NCBI GenBank assembly: GCA_006538405.1
Contig: BJKQ01000022.1
Coordinates: 124,001 to 188,000, forward strand
Length of the DNA: 64,000 bases
Reading direction: 5' to 3'
Source of the DNA: Hansfordia pulvinata
Lineage: Eukaryota; Ascomycota; Sordariomycetes; Xylariales
The translations under genes were made by a program, and so were the position numbers. Within the stretch, counting starts at the first letter, position 1, and each line of letters begins with the position of its first letter. Under the pieces are notes generated by a model. It made no database searches and was not told where the DNA came from. It worked only from the letters and a program-made list of their open reading frames with translations. Shown here piece by piece: positions 1-10,827 of this stretch.

Positions 1-1
1 C

Positions 2-31
2 GTCCTCAAGAACCCCAAGGAGTGGGTATGA
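2..31 (+). CDS. possible 3' end of a gene cut by the window edge
   Basis: The second frame gives eight codons ending in LKNPKEWV followed by TGA. Almost every codon ends in C or G (GTC CTC AAG AAC CCC AAG GAG), which is the coding signature of this genome. A GAT/GAC-rich non-coding stretch follows at once. The product cannot be identified from nine codons, and the call rests only on codon bias. Confidence 0.25.
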   Translation, partial: VLKNPKEWV

Positions 32-889
32 TTGATGACGACGATGACCGAGGATGACGGCGATGACCAAGGATGACGATGGGACGGATGTTGTACAAGA
101 AATTTAAAAAATCAGTGTAATCCTACCGGGCCAGACAGAAACAAGGCACCACTCGCAAAACTACATGACGCATTATTCCCTTTATTTACACCCTATTTCC
201 TGGCCACACGCACTACATATATCACGGGGCCACGGCGCAGACCGGATGGCGGCTGCAGACACAACAGCTTGCCGGGTTTTTTTTGGCAACGCGTTTCCGC
301 AACCGGATCTCCCGGCAGCTCGACGAACCATAATAAACCAGACTAAAGCTGCACATATCCACCATAACCAAGTGACCTACCATAGTAGTGCAAGCATGTA
401 GATGTTCGGCGACGCGCCCGACGCATCATCGCATCCCCGAATGATACCACCCCAGTTGGCCCAGCTTGAACGGCATCTACTTGCATGGGCATCCACGTGC
501 TGGACATCCACGAGCTGGACATCCACGTGCTGGACATCCTTCTCGTGTGCAACTCAGCTTGACGCCAATAAACACCATGTTTTGTAGTCTATTCTGAGAG
601 CCACGCCGATGGGTCAAGCACAGCACCGTCCAGCGCCAGCTCCGAGCTCCGCGCACCCGACGAATGCCCTCCTACAATAATCCAGATACATCATCCCAAC
701 TCCACGGATATCTCTGCCCCGCCATATGTACATGCTTGAATCGTACACTAGAATATCAGAGCAAAACGCTTGGCTCCGTCGTCGCGCCAAGCAGACCGCA
801 ACAGAGTCCGCACTCGGCGGGAAACACGCTCGCCTGGGCCCCGAGACCAAGATCGAGACTTGAGCTCGTTCGTTCCCCTGGTGCCGGCT
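32..889. other. intergenic, 3' flanks
   Basis: No convincing gene. The stretch starts with a GATGAC-rich run (about 32-90), then lower-GC sequence, then a short minisatellite at 491-539. It is the 3' flank of the Bdf1-like gene and probably of the gene cut by the left edge. Confidence 0.6.
491..539. repeat. 15-bp tandem repeat, about 3.3 copies
   Basis: The unit atccacgtgctggac is repeated three times, the middle copy having cgagc for cgtgc, and is followed by a partial fourth copy. Copies one and three each contain the palindrome CACGTG. Confidence 0.85.
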
Positions 890-3800
890 CTACTCTTCCT
901 CCGAGTCGCTCTCCTCCTCTTCACTGCTCTCCTCGGCCGGCCCTCCATCCGGCTGGGCCGACGGCGGCTCCTGGCTGCCGCTGCCCTGCCGCCTGAATTG
1001 CGCCTGCAGCTCTCTCAACTCGGCAATCCTCCGCTCCTGCTCCTCCTTGTTCATCGGCTTGTTCTTGCGCGGCTTGGTGGCAGATGAGGCGTGCTTCGCC
1101 TTGGGCTCCGGCGGCGGCGCCACCTGGCTCTTGAACTCGGGCTTCTGCTCCATGCTCGCGCGGATGTGCGGGTGGCACTTGTGGATCAGGTCATACAGCC
1201 TCCAGAGGGCGTCGGGACCCAGCACCTCTATGTCGAGCTCCATCTCGCCGTCGTCGTTCTCCTGAAAAGACTTGTTAGTATCCAGCCATACGTAGCGCGC
1301 AGGGTTGGTACTCACGTTCTGACCAGTGTCCTTCTTGATAATGTCGACAGCCTTGGTCAAAGTACTACCGTCAAGCTCGTTGATACCTTCAGCAATGACG
1401 GCCTTCTCGAGGGCGCTGATAGCCTTCTTCTTCGGCTGGGCCTTTTTGCTGCCTCCGGAGGACTTCTTGGATGCAACATTGGCGACCGGCGGCTTCTGCT
1501 TGCTGGACCCGTTGCCGCCGCCACCGCCGGACTTTTGCGGCTTGCTGGGCTTGCCGCCGCTGGGTCGAGGGGGCTTCTTGGACGACTTCTTCTTGTCCGG
1601 GTTCGCCATCTTCGTCCTCTCCTCCACCAGCTTCCGCTGCAGCGTCGACACAATCGATTGCTGGACCTCGATCATGGTGATGTCGGGCTTCTTGCTGTTG
1701 ATCATGAGGTTGAGCTTGTCTTGCTCTTCCAGCAACCGTGACGAAAGAGTCTGGACGGCCTCGCTCGCACCGTCATCACCGCCGTCGCCCTCGCCGTCGC
1801 TGTCGTCGTCGGATCCCTGGCCACTAGCGTCGGGACTCGCCGCCGAGGCGTTGGAGGCGGCCTTCTCCTCCGGGGGGTAGTGCTGTCGCATCCACCCGTC
1901 CTTCCGCTTCAGTTCCTGGGCCAGCAGAGCCTCCAGATCCCGACCCGCAAGCGACACGTCGTGGTCGCGGCCGTTGAAGGTCTCCGAGTTGCTGACCATC
2001 AGCCTCACGTCCTTCTCCATCTCCTTGGAAGACTTGTAGTGTGATTCGTTGTTGCGTTGAACAATCTTCTGCAGGTCCATGGGTCTTTTGATGATGCTGA
2101 AGTAGGTCGGGATGTTGAGCGCCACGGGGTCGACGGGCTCCAGGAACCACTGGTTCTTGGCGAAATACTTGGGCTTCATGATCTCGTTGAGCACTTCCTC
2201 GATGAAGCGCTGCTCAGGGTCCAGCTTCTTGCGACTGCCCTTGGAGCTGTAGTCGAGATCGCGCTTGGGGGGGTGAATGGGTCTCTTGGGCCTCGAGGCA
2301 TCGTCGCGGGTCGAATCGCGTCGGATCTGCGGCGTGCCCCCGGGGGGAATGGCGAAGGCCGGGGATGACGCAGAGGCCGGGGTTGGAGGGCCAGTCTTGC
2401 TGGGCTTCTCGACCGTGTCCGTCTTCAGCTTGGGCGCCGCAGGTGCAGGGGTCTGGACTTGGGACTGTCTCCGCTCCTTGGTCGCTGCCCGCGGCTCGGC
2501 GTGACGAGTTGGCTGCGACTTGTTCTTGTCGCCCTTGACGGGTTCCGTCAGGCTTGCAATCTCGGCAAGCTGGGTGATGAGCTGCTCTCGCACGACCGAA
2601 GCGGCCACGGTGATGAAGTTCTCAAGACCGTTGTAGGATACCGAGTTGTCGTATAGCAACTGGATGTCAGCCTTGAACTGCCCAAAAGTCTGGTACTGGT
2701 CGTCGCGCAGCTTCTGTTCAAAGAGCGCGAGATCAACCGGCTTCTGGACTTTGGCTTTGTAATCTTCCCAGATGCCTGGCCAGAGTTTGCCAACAGAGTT
2801 CCTAAAATGTTGGCCGTTCTTCGTCTTCTTCTGGCTGGCCAGACGTTGCTTCAGGGTCCGCACTTGGAAGGGAGTGATGGGCTGGTCGTCGGGAATCTCA
2901 TCCGCCAAAGCGGCGATGGGGTCCTGTGACTTGGCCGAGCTTTCCTTGGGCGCATCGATCTTGACAGGTGCGGCACCGTCTTCCGTCTTGGCGCGTTTGC
3001 TGGCTGGCGGTTCGACGTCGTCCTCTTCTCTTTCGCGGGCCACCTTGGTCGATGGCGAGACTGCCTTGTCCGTAGGCGAGGTGGGTTGATCCGCCATAGG
3101 CTCGTCGGGCTTCTCTTGAGCTTCCTTGTCTGCCGAGATTTCCAGCTTGGAGATGTCAGCCTGCTGGGAAGACTGTTTCGAGTCTGCCGCAGGCTCTACA
3201 GCCTTTTCGCCAGACTCCTTCTCGTCAGCTTCGTCAGCCTCGGGATTCTTCTCGGCCTTGTCGGCTTCAGACTGGTCAGCCTTGTCGGCGTCTGACTTCT
3301 CGTCCTTGCCGGCGTCCGCCTTCTCAGCCTTGTCGCCGTCCACTTTCTCAGAATCGGCCTTATCAGCGGACTTGGCAGCTCCAGACTCAGCACTATCTTG
3401 CGCAGCGGCGGCAGGCTCTGACGACTCTTCGGGCTTGTCGACGTCCATTGCATCGGTGGGCTCCTCGGCCGTCGGTTCCGGTTCTTTGTCGTCCTTGGCC
3501 TTTGCGCTGGCGTCTGCACTGTCCTTGGCTTCCTCGTCTTCCTTAATTGTCGATTGCTCCTCAACCTCGGGCTTCGACTCGGATGCCGCCGACTTGGACT
3601 CGTCAGGCTTGTCCTCCTTTTTGCTCTTGGAGTCCCCATTCACATCGGCCATTTCGGTGTCAGAAGCCTCTTTGGTCTCCTTCTCCGCTTCCTTCTCTTT
3701 TGACTCGGTCTTGCCCGCCTTCTCGGTCGCCTCGCCGTTTGCCGCAAAGGCCTCGGAGTTCTGAGCGATCTTCTTGGCGTTGTCGGCGTCGGGCTTTGGA

Positions 3801-3976
3801 GACGGCGACTTTCCATTCACAGGCGAGGGCTTGTCAGATTTGATGTCGTCAGTCTTGGTACCGTTAGTCGCATCCTTCGTGATGCCGTTGGCCCCAGAAT
3901 CCTTCTTAATCTCATCCACATCCATCTTGTCCTTCACATCGCGCTCGACGGCATTTTGCGGTTCCTCGGTCGCCAT
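890..3976 (-). CDS. bdf1: BET-family double bromodomain protein (Bdf1-like)
   Basis: Nuclear acetyl-histone reader of the BET family, which in fungi links acetylated H4 to TFIID and transcription. Start is the ATG at 3976 (MATEEP); the codon 21 nt upstream in frame is TTG. Residues 1-340 are a low-complexity Lys/Glu/Asp/Ala-rich region. Bromodomain 1 lies at about 370-475 with the conserved Tyr-Asn (SYNG) but a diverged ZA loop (KPVDL). Bromodomain 2 at about 585-700 has KRPMDL and Phe-Asn (TFNG). A NET domain follows near 865-935 and the C-terminus is acidic and Ser-rich (SSEEEE). A 54 nt intron at 1262-1315 (GTGAGT, branch ACTAAC, CAG) is in frame and without stops, so it is easily missed; removing it gives GQNENDDGEMELD, the expected NET junction, and a protein of 1010 aa. 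Family assignment is secure; symbol by analogy. Confidence 0.93.
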   Translation of the reverse strand: MATEEPQNAVERDVKDKMDVDEIKKDSGANGITKDATNGTKTDDIKSDKPSPVNGKSPSPKPDADNAKKIAQNSEAFAANGEATEKAGKTESKEKEAEKETKEASDTEMADVNGDSKSKKEDKPDESKSAASESKPEVEEQSTIKEDEEAKDSADASAKAKDDKEPEPTAEEPTDAMDVDKPEESSEPAAAAQDSAESGAAKSADKADSEKVDGDKAEKADAGKDEKSDADKADQSEADKAEKNPEADEADEKESGEKAVEPAADSKQSSQQADISKLEISADKEAQEKPDEPMADQPTSPTDKAVSPSTKVAREREEDDVEPPASKRAKTEDGAAPVKIDAPKESSAKSQDPIAALADEIPDDQPITPFQVRTLKQRLASQKKTKNGQHFRNSVGKLWPGIWEDYKAKVQKPVDLALFEQKLRDDQYQTFGQFKADIQLLYDNSVSYNGLENFITVAASVVREQLITQLAEIASLTEPVKGDKNKSQPTRHAEPRAATKERRQSQVQTPAPAAPKLKTDTVEKPSKTGPPTPASASSPAFAIPPGGTPQIRRDSTRDDASRPKRPIHPPKRDLDYSSKGSRKKLDPEQRFIEEVLNEIMKPKYFAKNQWFLEPVDPVALNIPTYFSIIKRPMDLQKIVQRNNESHYKSSKEMEKDVRLMVSNSETFNGRDHDVSLAGRDLEALLAQELKRKDGWMRQHYPPEEKAASNASAASPDASGQGSDDDSDGEGDGGDDGASEAVQTLSSRLLEEQDKLNLMINSKKPDITMIEVQQSIVSTLQRKLVEERTKMANPDKKKSSKKPPRPSGGKPSKPQKSGGGGGNGSSKQKPPVANVASKKSSGGSKKAQPKKKAISALEKAVIAEGINELDGSTLTKAVDIIKKDTGQNVSTNPARYVWLDTNKSFQENDDGEMELDIEVLGPDALWRLYDLIHKCHPHIRASMEQKPEFKSQVAPPPEPKAKHASSATKPRKNKPMNKEEQERRIAELRELQAQFRRQGSGSQEPPSAQPDGGPAEESSEEEESDSEEE

Positions 3977-6762
3977 ACTTCGGTGCAGTTGACTCAAGGA
4001 GATCTACCTGAGAGATCCCCAGGCAACCCCTTGTCCTATGCGACGGGAGTCGTGCGGGAGCTGCGATGGTGTTAGCTGATTGAAGTACAAGGCAGGGATA
4101 TTCGCGGCATTGGATCTGGCCTTGAATGTCAAGGTGGCCACCAAGACTTGGCCTGGAATGGGTTCGGGGGTGACGCAGGGGGGTTGGATCAAAAAAGAGG
4201 GGGTTGGGATCTGCGACCGGAAACTGAAGCTAGTCGGATGCGCCGCCAAATCGACTTCGAATGGCAGGTGATAGGTTCGAACACTTATTGACATTCCACG
4301 CTCACAGCCCAACAAGATTTACCAGTTGGCCAGTTCGTCCATCCAATGCAAGCACATGCCACAGGCGATGAGCATGGACAGATAGAACAGGTTCGGAGAA
4401 TTGGGGGTGGACGGCGGGCAGTGTTCCCAGTATGTATGCAATGCATCGGAACGGGCGAAAGGAGACGTGAAATGCAAAGTCACACATACCGGAGTGGCGA
4501 GCTGGGGACGATCGGCGCCGATTGCGACAGGGCGGCGCAGCGGCTCTGGGCCCAGTGCGGATGTGTTGCGGTGATGGCGATGTGATGTGATGCGCTGCGA
4601 TGGTATGCAGGGCGCTGTGGGTGGCGACTGATGCAACGGGATGTGATGCGACGCGACGAGATGATGCAGCCAGGCGGGTGCAGCGGAAGCGACGGGGATG
4701 TACGATGCGTTGCGCGCGAGGAAATTAAAAGACAAGTAGTGATTAAAGGCGGCCCCGACCTGCGATGAGGTCAAGCGGGGGAGAAGATAAAGAGGGGAAG
4801 AAGAGAAGGCCTCGCCGCAAGCAAATGCGCAAGGCTGAGAGGGTAGTCGTCGTGGGGTGTGGACGAAGGTGCGCGATGAGGGACGCGACGATGGCACTGC
4901 AGAGGACGCGATTCGTCAATTGAGATCTGGGTTTGTTGTGTACGGCGCGGTACGCGAAGGCACAGTGCGGCGCGTGAATCGCTGTGGCGCGCGCACATGA
5001 AATGGGCGAAGAGGCCCACGTGGACAGTGCTTACGAGTATCTCGAAGTACTCCGAAGCTAGTGGCGTGCGACAGTGCCCAGGGTGGGAAACAGGTGCATG
5101 CAACCAACGCGCGAACAGCGACGTGCATTCGAACATAGGAAAAAGAAACGGATGCAAGTAACTTACGTGAGAGCGAGATGAAATAAATCAAACTCCGACT
5201 GACGATGGGTGGGAGAGAGATGCCCGCAAATTACCAGCGCAGGAGGAGTGTGGAGCGGTAGCGACAGCAGTACCTTGGGGGGATGGGCAGCAGTGGCTGA
5301 GCTGGGCTGGGTTCGGTGATGTCGGAGAATCGGGGGGGCTGGTTGGCTGGGCTGGAGGGACTTGAAAGGGAGAAATAGAAGGGAAGGTTGGAAAAAATAC
5401 GAAGAACCGGGCCGGGTCTTTTTGCGAAACCGCCCAACCTAACCTTCCTTGTCCAGTCGGGGTACATGGGTCAATCATCTTATTTGTAGAACGCGCCAGG
5501 GGAGTCACGTCCACGAGGCTACCGGCAGGAGCGCTGATGGGAACACGGCGGGGGTGCGCTTCAGTTCCGCGCTAGTCTCAAGATGGCCGTCTCATCAGCC
5601 AATAGGGCCCCGAGCCTGCGATGCGATGGGGTCTCTGCCGCCCACCCGGGCAGTCGCGGGTCGACCGCCGCCGCACCGCAGAAGGAGCGGGCGCCGGGCG
5701 ATCCACCTAAAATTTTCAGGTCGCGCGGGAAGGAGCAGGCTGTCACCCCAAGCTTGCTGCTTGGACTTGGTGAGCTCTGGCCAATGAAGAGCCGATCGCA
5801 CAGGGAAAAGAGGGGCGCTATCCTTCTTGCGACCTGATCCGGACGCGTCGCTGCTGCTCCCGGTCGAGGCGAAATGAGGCTCGACCGACCCGGGGGTGTG
5901 ACTGATCCGAGATTGACTCACGCCCCGCCGCTTCAGTGTCTGCGCAGCGACAAGCTACCGTTTACCTGGGGACAGCCCATTGAAGGGGTCCAGCGGCCGT
6001 GGCTGATTCACTTTGGCCACCAGCTTGTGATCGCCTTCTGCAACCACATGGAGTCACTTCGTTACACAGCCTGTCAGTCGTCTTCCAAGCACAATATGGA
6101 TGTTGCGCAGATCCATCTTTGCTTTCTCTAGTGATGCAGATAATGCAATGAATAGCTAGCAGAGGCCTGATCTGCGGGATGCAAATGACAAGGGCGTTTA
6201 CGTGAGGCTGGTTCGCCTGACGGCGTCGCAGTCGGCGGCGGCGGAAGGTGCGCTCTGGAGCCTTCGAGGGGTGCGTGTTGCAGAATCTGCACTGTCAGGC
6301 GGCGCGGACTTACCCCATCAACACAGTGCATGGTAGTGTCTGTCTTGCAACAATCGCATACCCGTTCCCCGCCCGCAGCAGAGACAATTCAAGCCTGCCA
6401 GCTGGTCAACAGCTGGCGGATCAGCCGTGTGGTGAGGCCCCGTCTTAGGCACTCGTTCACCTTGGACGCTGCTATCGGCGTCCGGTAGTGGGGCCGACCG
6501 CATCTCTTATCCTTATCAGAAAAAAAAGTTGCCGACTGACACGCCAATCCGCCAGCAAACACCAGATCCGCGGGCTTGGGCAATCGTCTCTGCAAATACC
6601 CAGCCAACTCTGCCGCACCCCCGGGCAATCGCCATCCCAACCCGACGTTAATCGCCCATCGCCTGGACCTCTAGCCGCCCTTGCAACCCCATCGCGACGC
6701 CGTCTCGTGCCGCCAATCCTCACCCAGCCGCCGGCACGCACCGGCGTCCCACATCCGCCATT
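3977..6762. other. long divergent intergenic region
   Basis: About 2.8 kb between the divergent Bdf1-like and Utp12-domain genes. It holds their promoters and probably long 5' leaders. Reading frames here lack codon bias and recognisable domains. 4560-4680 contains many GATG(T/C)GATG-type near-repeats. No confident RNA gene was seen. Confidence 0.6.
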
Positions 6763-7928
6763 ATGCCCCCAAGAGAAAGCAGTCTGCCAAGATTGCGCAG
6801 CCCACGGTCAAGTCCAGCGCAAAGCAGCCCCTCAAGTCCCAGATCAACGAGGCCGACACGGCCGTCTCGACGTCGGCGGATCCCAAGACTGCCGACGGCG
6901 CGGAGCCCGTGATAGAACTGTCCAGCGACGCCGAAAGCGAGTACGACGACTCGGACGACGAGCCCGAGACGGAAGCCAAAAAGCCTGGTAAGGCTGCGGC
7001 CGCGGCTCCCGACGCAAATGGCGACAGCATGGATACGGATATGCCCTCGCCCAACCAGCCCGCCGAAGGGGAATCGGACCAGGAACCCCCCGCTCCCACC
7101 TTTGGAGATCTCGTGCGGGCAAACGAGACGATAGACGTCCCCGCGGCCCTGTCCGCGCAGCAATCCACCTCGCTTTCCGCGCCCAGCAGGGTGATTGCCC
7201 CTCCAAACTCGGCCTCGCTCGGCACCGTCCTGACGCAGGCGCTGCGCACCGACGACGCGGACCTGCTGGAGTCCTGTCTTCACACCACCGACCTCACCAC
7301 CGTCTGCAACACCATTCAAAGACTAGACTCGTCGCTTGCCGGCGCCCTCCTGACCAAGCTGGCAGCCCGGATGCACCGGAGGCCCGGTCGCGCCGGCAGC
7401 TTGATGACCTGGGTGCAATGGACCCTCATTTCACACGGTGGCGCGCTTGCCACGCAGCCCGACCTGGTCAAGAAGCTGAGCGACCTCCACCGCGTGCTGG
7501 AGGAGAGGTCCCGCGGCCTCAACTCGCTGCTGTCGCTCAAGGGCAAGCTGGATCTGCTGGAGGGCCAGATGAAGCTGCGCAGGAGCATGCAGACCAACGG
7601 CGGCATAGACGAGGACGAGGACGATGATGCCGAAAACGGAGTGGTTTATGTTGAGGGCGAGGAGGATCTCGGCGCAGACATGATCGAGGGTGACGATGAT
7701 GAGATGGCCGTGACCAATGGCTTTGCGGACGAGGACGGATCCGACGACGACGAAGAAGAGTCGAGCGAGGGCGAGGGATCTGAGGAGGAGCTCGAGGGTG
7801 TGGAGGAGCTGGACGAGAACGAGGTCAACCACGAGGACGTTGAGTCGGAAGAGGAAGAAAGCGAGCAGGAGGCGCCGCGGCCGACCAAGAAGTCCCGGAC
7901 AGGGGGGCTGTCGGCGAAAAGGAGATGA
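6763..7928 (+). CDS. Utp12-domain ribosome biogenesis protein (Utp5/WDR43-like)
   Basis: Likely nucleolar small-subunit processome factor acting in 18S pre-rRNA transcription and processing. The central helical part (near residues 130-300 of about 388) resembles the Utp12 domain at the C-terminus of Utp5/WDR43, including the segment LLSLKGKLDLLEGQ. It is followed by a long acidic tail (DEDEDDDAEN onward) and a basic end (KKSRTGGLSAKRR). No WD40 repeats are present, unlike yeast Utp5 and human WDR43. The downstream frame has no suitable ATG: the natural start ATGCCCCC at 6763 is one base out of frame. Adding one C to the five-C run 6766-6770 gives MPPKRKQSAK, a typical nucleolar N-terminus. 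I read this as a sequence error. Other Utp12-containing UtpA/UtpB subunits cannot be fully excluded. Confidence 0.78.
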
Positions 7929-8705
7929 GGCCCTGGCGGTGGATGGCGATGAACGGTGTATGTGAGGGGCAAACAGGCCCAGCGCCAGCTAGCTGACTGG
8001 ATGACTGGATGATTGAATAGATGACGTCTGTAAAAAAGCAGCGATACCCATATCCCGGCCGCGAGGTCATCGGCGGCTGAAATGGATGTTTGATTTAAGA
8101 GTATCGTGAGACGCCATGATCTTGAAGTGCAGTTGCTCTGGCGAAATTGGCCTCGTTTATTTTTCATGTATATACTGACTTCTGGTAGACACTGCCTTCT
8201 CCGTAGCGGTTTTGTCCATCGTCGTCGGTACGCATAGACTGGCAGAGGCTCGCGCAGTCCTTTTATCAGACCAGTGGATTAGTCTGTCGATCCCAGCGCG
8301 TAACCGCCCGAAAGACCCCACTAAATAAATCGCAGGACGCGGTCGCAGCTTCCCCGAAACGACACGGAACAGGAAGAATTGGATTCTGGACGCCGCATCG
8401 GAGAAATCTCGAGCTCACATGAGTGACTGATCACGCCGACTCACCCACACCAATCCCTCGCTTCTTCCCTCTACAATTCTCATCGCCAAACCCGCTCTCC
8501 AACCTCCAGCTTGCTTGACCTATCCCGACCTCCGACCCGACCGCGGCTTCGAGGGCTTGCATAACGTCAGAGACTCCGCCACCTTCAATCCATCCATCTG
8601 CCAATAGCTTCCTTCGGCTCCAGCTTTCACCCACACATGCATGTCTTTGAGGCCGCCGGCCGCCAACCGTAACCCAGATCGAACGCCCTCCGCCAGGCAG
8701 ACGCC
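7929..8705. other. intergenic between two plus-strand genes
   Basis: 3' flank of the Utp12-domain gene, which is AT-richer near 7980-8230, and promoter plus leader of the Mgs1-like gene, pyrimidine-rich from about 8440. No gene seen. Confidence 0.6.
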
Positions 8706-10401
8706 ATGGTCGAGTGCCCCGCCTGCGGCAAGCAGGTCCAGTCGTCGCGCATCAACGACCACCTCGATTCGGCATGCGAGACCTTCATCATCGACCCCAA
8801 CAACCCCCCCGCCTCTCCTTGCCCGCCCTCTGCCACTCAGCCAAGTGCCCCTCCGTCTTCGACGCAAAAACGCCCGGCTTCCACCTTCTTCCAAACCCCC
8901 TCCGCCAAACGCCATGCGAACCCCTCCGCCCTGGCAGCTCAAACCAACGGCGTCTCGTCGTCTACACCCCCAACAGCCCCCGAGGCCTCCGCAGATGCCC
9001 CCAAACCGACAGGGACCAAGAGGTCTTTCGACCAGGGACCCGGCCACCCCCAATCACCAACAAACGACACCAACGGCAGCAATGCCAACGAAAGCGCCTC
9101 GCCCGTCGAGACAGGCCCTTCGACCAAGCGGACCAAGACCAACAAGGCCGCCCCCCTGGCCGAACGCATGAGGCCTCGCTCCCTGAACGACGTCTATGGC
9201 CAGGACTTGGTTGGGCCGAATGGGGTTCTCAGATCGCTCATCGAATCCGAGCGCATCCCTTCGATGATCCTCTGGGGAGGCTCGGGGACTGGCAAGACCA
9301 CTATAGCCCGTTGCATTGCCAACATGGCTGGGTCGCGCTTCATCGAGACCAACGCCACCAGCACCGGTGTTGCCGAGTGCAAGAAGATATTCGCCGAGGC
9401 AGCCAACGAGCTGTCGCTGACCGGCCGCAAGACGATCATCTTCTGCGACGAGATCCACCGCTTTACCAAGGCGCAGCAGGATGTCTTTCTCCGCCCTGTC
9501 GAGGCCGGCACCATCACGCTGATCGGCGCGACCACTGAGAACCCCAGCTTCCGCGTCGTCAACGCCCTGCTGTCCCGCTGTCGCACCTTCACGCTCGACA
9601 AGCTCACCGCGGCCGACGTCCAGCAGATTCTCCAGCGGGCTCTGGCGATGGAGCTGGAAGCGGCCGCTCGTGAGCCATCTCCCCTTCTAGACGACGAGCT
9701 GCTTTCCTACCTGTCCAATTTTGCCGACGGCGACGCTCGCACTGCCCTCAACCTGCTCGAACTGGCCATCTCGCTATCGACGCGCGAGGGCATCACCAAG
9801 GAGGATATCAAGGCTTCTCTGACCAAGACGCTGGTGTACGACCGCGCTGGTGACCAGCACTATGACACCATCAGCGCTTTCCACAAGTCGGTGCGCGGGT
9901 CGGATCCCGACGCCGCGTTGTACTATCTCGCGCGAATGCTGCAGTCGGGCGAGGATCCCTTGTTCGTGGCGCGTCGCATGGTCGTCATTGCCAGCGAGGA
10001 CGTGGGCCTGGCCGATGCTTCCTTGCTGCCCCTGGCCACCGCCGCGTACACGGCCGCGCAGCAGATCGGCATGCCCGAGGCGCGCATTCCCTGGCGCATT
10101 GCGCCGTCGCGCTGTCACTCGCCCCCAAGAGCACGCGTGCTTACCGGGGTCTGAACAATGCGTTTGCGGCTTTGCGCGAGCCGGGAGTCGCCAGTCTCCC
10201 TGTGCCGACCCACCTGCGCAACGCGCCGACGCGCCTGATGCGCGAGCTCGGTTACGGTCGGGAATACAAGTACAACCCAACTACCGCGACGGCAAGGTCC
10301 GCCAGGACTACCTGCCCGACGAGATACAGGGCCGGCGGTTTTTGGAGGAACGAGATCTGGGGACGGAGGTCGACCCTGATCTGGAGATGGAGGATGCCTA
10401 A
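8706..10401 (+). CDS. mgs1: Mgs1/WRNIP1 AAA+ ATPase
   Basis: DNA-dependent AAA+ ATPase that maintains genome stability at stalled forks and binds ubiquitinated PCNA in the family. A Rad18-type UBZ zinc finger lies at residues 4-24 (CPACGKQV, then H and C in INDHLDSAC). A Ser/Pro/Ala-rich linker follows, then the AAA+ core: Walker A GGSGTGKTT at 191-199, Walker B IIFCDEIHRF near 244-253, sensor 1 GATTENPSF near 274, and the C-terminal MgsA/RarA fold (SEDVGLADASLLPLA). The start context is gccATGG. Two apparent frameshifts lie near the end, in the CCC runs 10089-10091 and 10276-10278. Adding one C to each restores the conserved tail (LAPKSTRAYRGLN, then YNPNYRDGKVRQDYLPD) up to TAA at 10401, for 565 aa. 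No intron is needed. Confidence 0.93.
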
Positions 10402-10827
10402 CCGGGCAAAGAGTCGAGGTTGGATATGCTGTCACTTGACTGCGGCGGACGGCTGGATTGGAAACGGGTGCAGTGGCTTGGCTGTGCTGCCTCTTGTATA
10501 GATGTTTGATGACGATTGAGCCTGTTTTCTGCATGGCATAGCATGGCATGGCATAATGGAATTTGTATGGTGGTCAAGTTGCATCTTCGGAATCGTGCTG
10601 GAAGTGCGCCCATGACCGGGTGAGCGGAAAGAAGTTGGCCCCTGTTTGTGATTTCAGCTGGCAGTGGCCCAGGCATCACAGTACGCTCTGGCAGACATCA
10701 CAGTACGCTCTGTCAGACATCACAGTACGCTCTGTCAGACATCACAGTACGCTCTTGATGGTACATTCTGAGATTTACGACTTTCAACATCTATTCTTCC
10801 CGGCGCATCGGCCCTGGAGAGAAGCCC
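10402..10827. other. convergent intergenic region
   Basis: Lies between the 3' ends of the Mgs1-like gene and the minus-strand membrane protein gene. It contains a short run of GGCATA-type repeats at 10535-10556 and the 22-bp tandem repeat at 10674-10755. No gene. Confidence 0.6.
10674..10755. repeat. 22-bp tandem repeat, about 3.7 copies
   Basis: Units begin at 10674, 10696, 10718 and 10740 with the shared core catcacagtacgctct. The first copy has GG and the next two GT after the core; the last is cut short. It sits in the intergenic space between two convergent genes. Confidence 0.9.

Noticed and set aside
4319..4897. 192-codon open frame upstream of the Bdf1-like gene
   Set aside because: Residue mix (His, Ser, Pro, Leu) and lack of codon bias fit a leader or promoter, not a protein.
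10674..10755. CRISPR-like array
   Set aside because: Units are directly adjacent with no spacers; it is a simple minisatellite in a eukaryotic genome.
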